A stretch of DNA of 5,152 nucleotides from CAJBLF01 sp964494005. Lineage in GTDB: Bacteria > Patescibacteriota > Gracilibacteria > Absconditabacterales > Absconditicoccaceae. The notes under the pieces were generated by a model that was not told the origin of the DNA, made no database searches, and saw only the letters and a list, made by a program, of their open reading frames with translations. Positions 4,944-5,152 of the stretch are shown here, in pieces. Made by a program: the position numbers and the translations under genes. Every line of letters begins with the position of its first letter. Position 1 is the stretch's first letter. Where the stretch lies: contig CAZBQE010000053.1 in NCBI GenBank assembly GCA_964494005.1, positions 1-5,152 on the forward strand. Direction: 5' to 3'.

Positions 4944-5152
4944 TTATTTGCGTCTTTCTCTAGGTGGATAGTTTCAAAATTTTTTTTTAGCTCCAAATGG
5001 TTTCTTGTTTTCAAATTCTTTTTTTTCTCCAAATTTATTTTTTTCGCTATATGATTTTTTTGGTGAATATTCTTTTTTTTCTCCAAATGATTTTCTTGGT
5101 CTTCTTTCTCCTCTTTCTCCTCATCTTGAAGATTTGAATTCTTTTTTGTGTC
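4944..5152 (-). CDS. C-terminal basic low-complexity tail of an unidentified protein (partial)
   Basis: Only the last 68 residues are inside the window; the 5' part lies beyond the right edge. The frame uses UGA as Gly twice (after SSR near the window edge, and in KKKFGNY) and ends with UAA. It begins with an Arg/Gly/Glu-rich piece (RGGERGERRPRK) and continues with degenerate repeats of the type SFGEKKEYS, KFGEKKEF and PFGAKKKFG, ending PPRERRK. Composition and phased Phe-Gly spacing support this frame over the other open frame on the same strand, which lacks such order. Basic RGG/FG-like tails occur at the ends of RNA-binding proteins such as DEAD-box helicases or pseudouridine synthases, but the catalytic domain is not visible, so no function is assigned. 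A terminator follows directly. Confidence 0.78.

Noticed and set aside
4865..5086. Minus-strand ORF of 73 codons rich in Lys and His
   Set aside because: It is a shifted frame of the Phe-Gly/Lys tail gene, runs through the terminator hairpin and lacks phased repeats.

Overview
Organism. The window reads as a low-GC genome of the candidate phyla Absconditabacteria (SR1) or Gracilibacteria (BD1-5) within the Patescibacteria/CPR. The decisive evidence is that UGA must be read as glycine (genetic code 25). With UGA as stop, most genes here fall into fragments. With UGA as Gly, six intact genes and one gene tail appear, and UGA falls on family-conserved glycines, such as the first glycine of the DnaX Walker A loop, the SAM-binding loop of PrmC and the glycine ending its PLEYILG motif. 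I count 22 internal UGA codons, and every gene end visible here is UAA or UAG. I cannot choose between the two phyla from this sequence.

Layout. Positions 1-60 are the 3' end of a 16S rRNA gene with a degenerate anti-Shine-Dalgarno tail. It is followed by a strong bidirectional terminator (140-167), with no tRNA or 23S gene behind it. Facing it is a two-gene minus-strand unit: a small DUF2103-like protein (1085-1366), then a PrsW-like membrane protease (183-1034), joined by an octanucleotide tandem repeat. A structured intergenic region (about 1379-1576) of mini-hairpins spaced by GTAAT/ATTAC separates this unit from plus-strand prmC (1600-2592). prmC ends one base short of the stop of a convergent minus-strand unit, which in transcription order is dnaX (4725-3715), a 92-aa protein resembling the DnaX C-terminal domain (3555-3277) and a UDG-superfamily glycosylase (3244-2594). 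Upstream lies the basic, Gly/Phe/Lys-rich tail of a gene entering from the right edge (4944-5152), with its own terminator.

How the genes fit together. dnaX, the small DnaX-C-like protein and the uracil-DNA glycosylase make a replication/repair group. PrmC methylates release factors; in a UGA=Gly organism only RF1 is expected as substrate.

Most unusual content. prmC carries two near-identical 66-bp copies of one element (1907-1972 and 2197-2262), translated in two different reading frames, plus a heptanucleotide array. Together these account for its extra length over typical PrmC. The element contains no TA dinucleotide, so under code 25 it has no stop codon in any of the six frames. That makes it a candidate coding-compatible selfish repeat, analogous to Rickettsia palindromic elements. 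The altered 16S tail and the absence of Shine-Dalgarno sites before all six visible starts also point to SD-independent translation.
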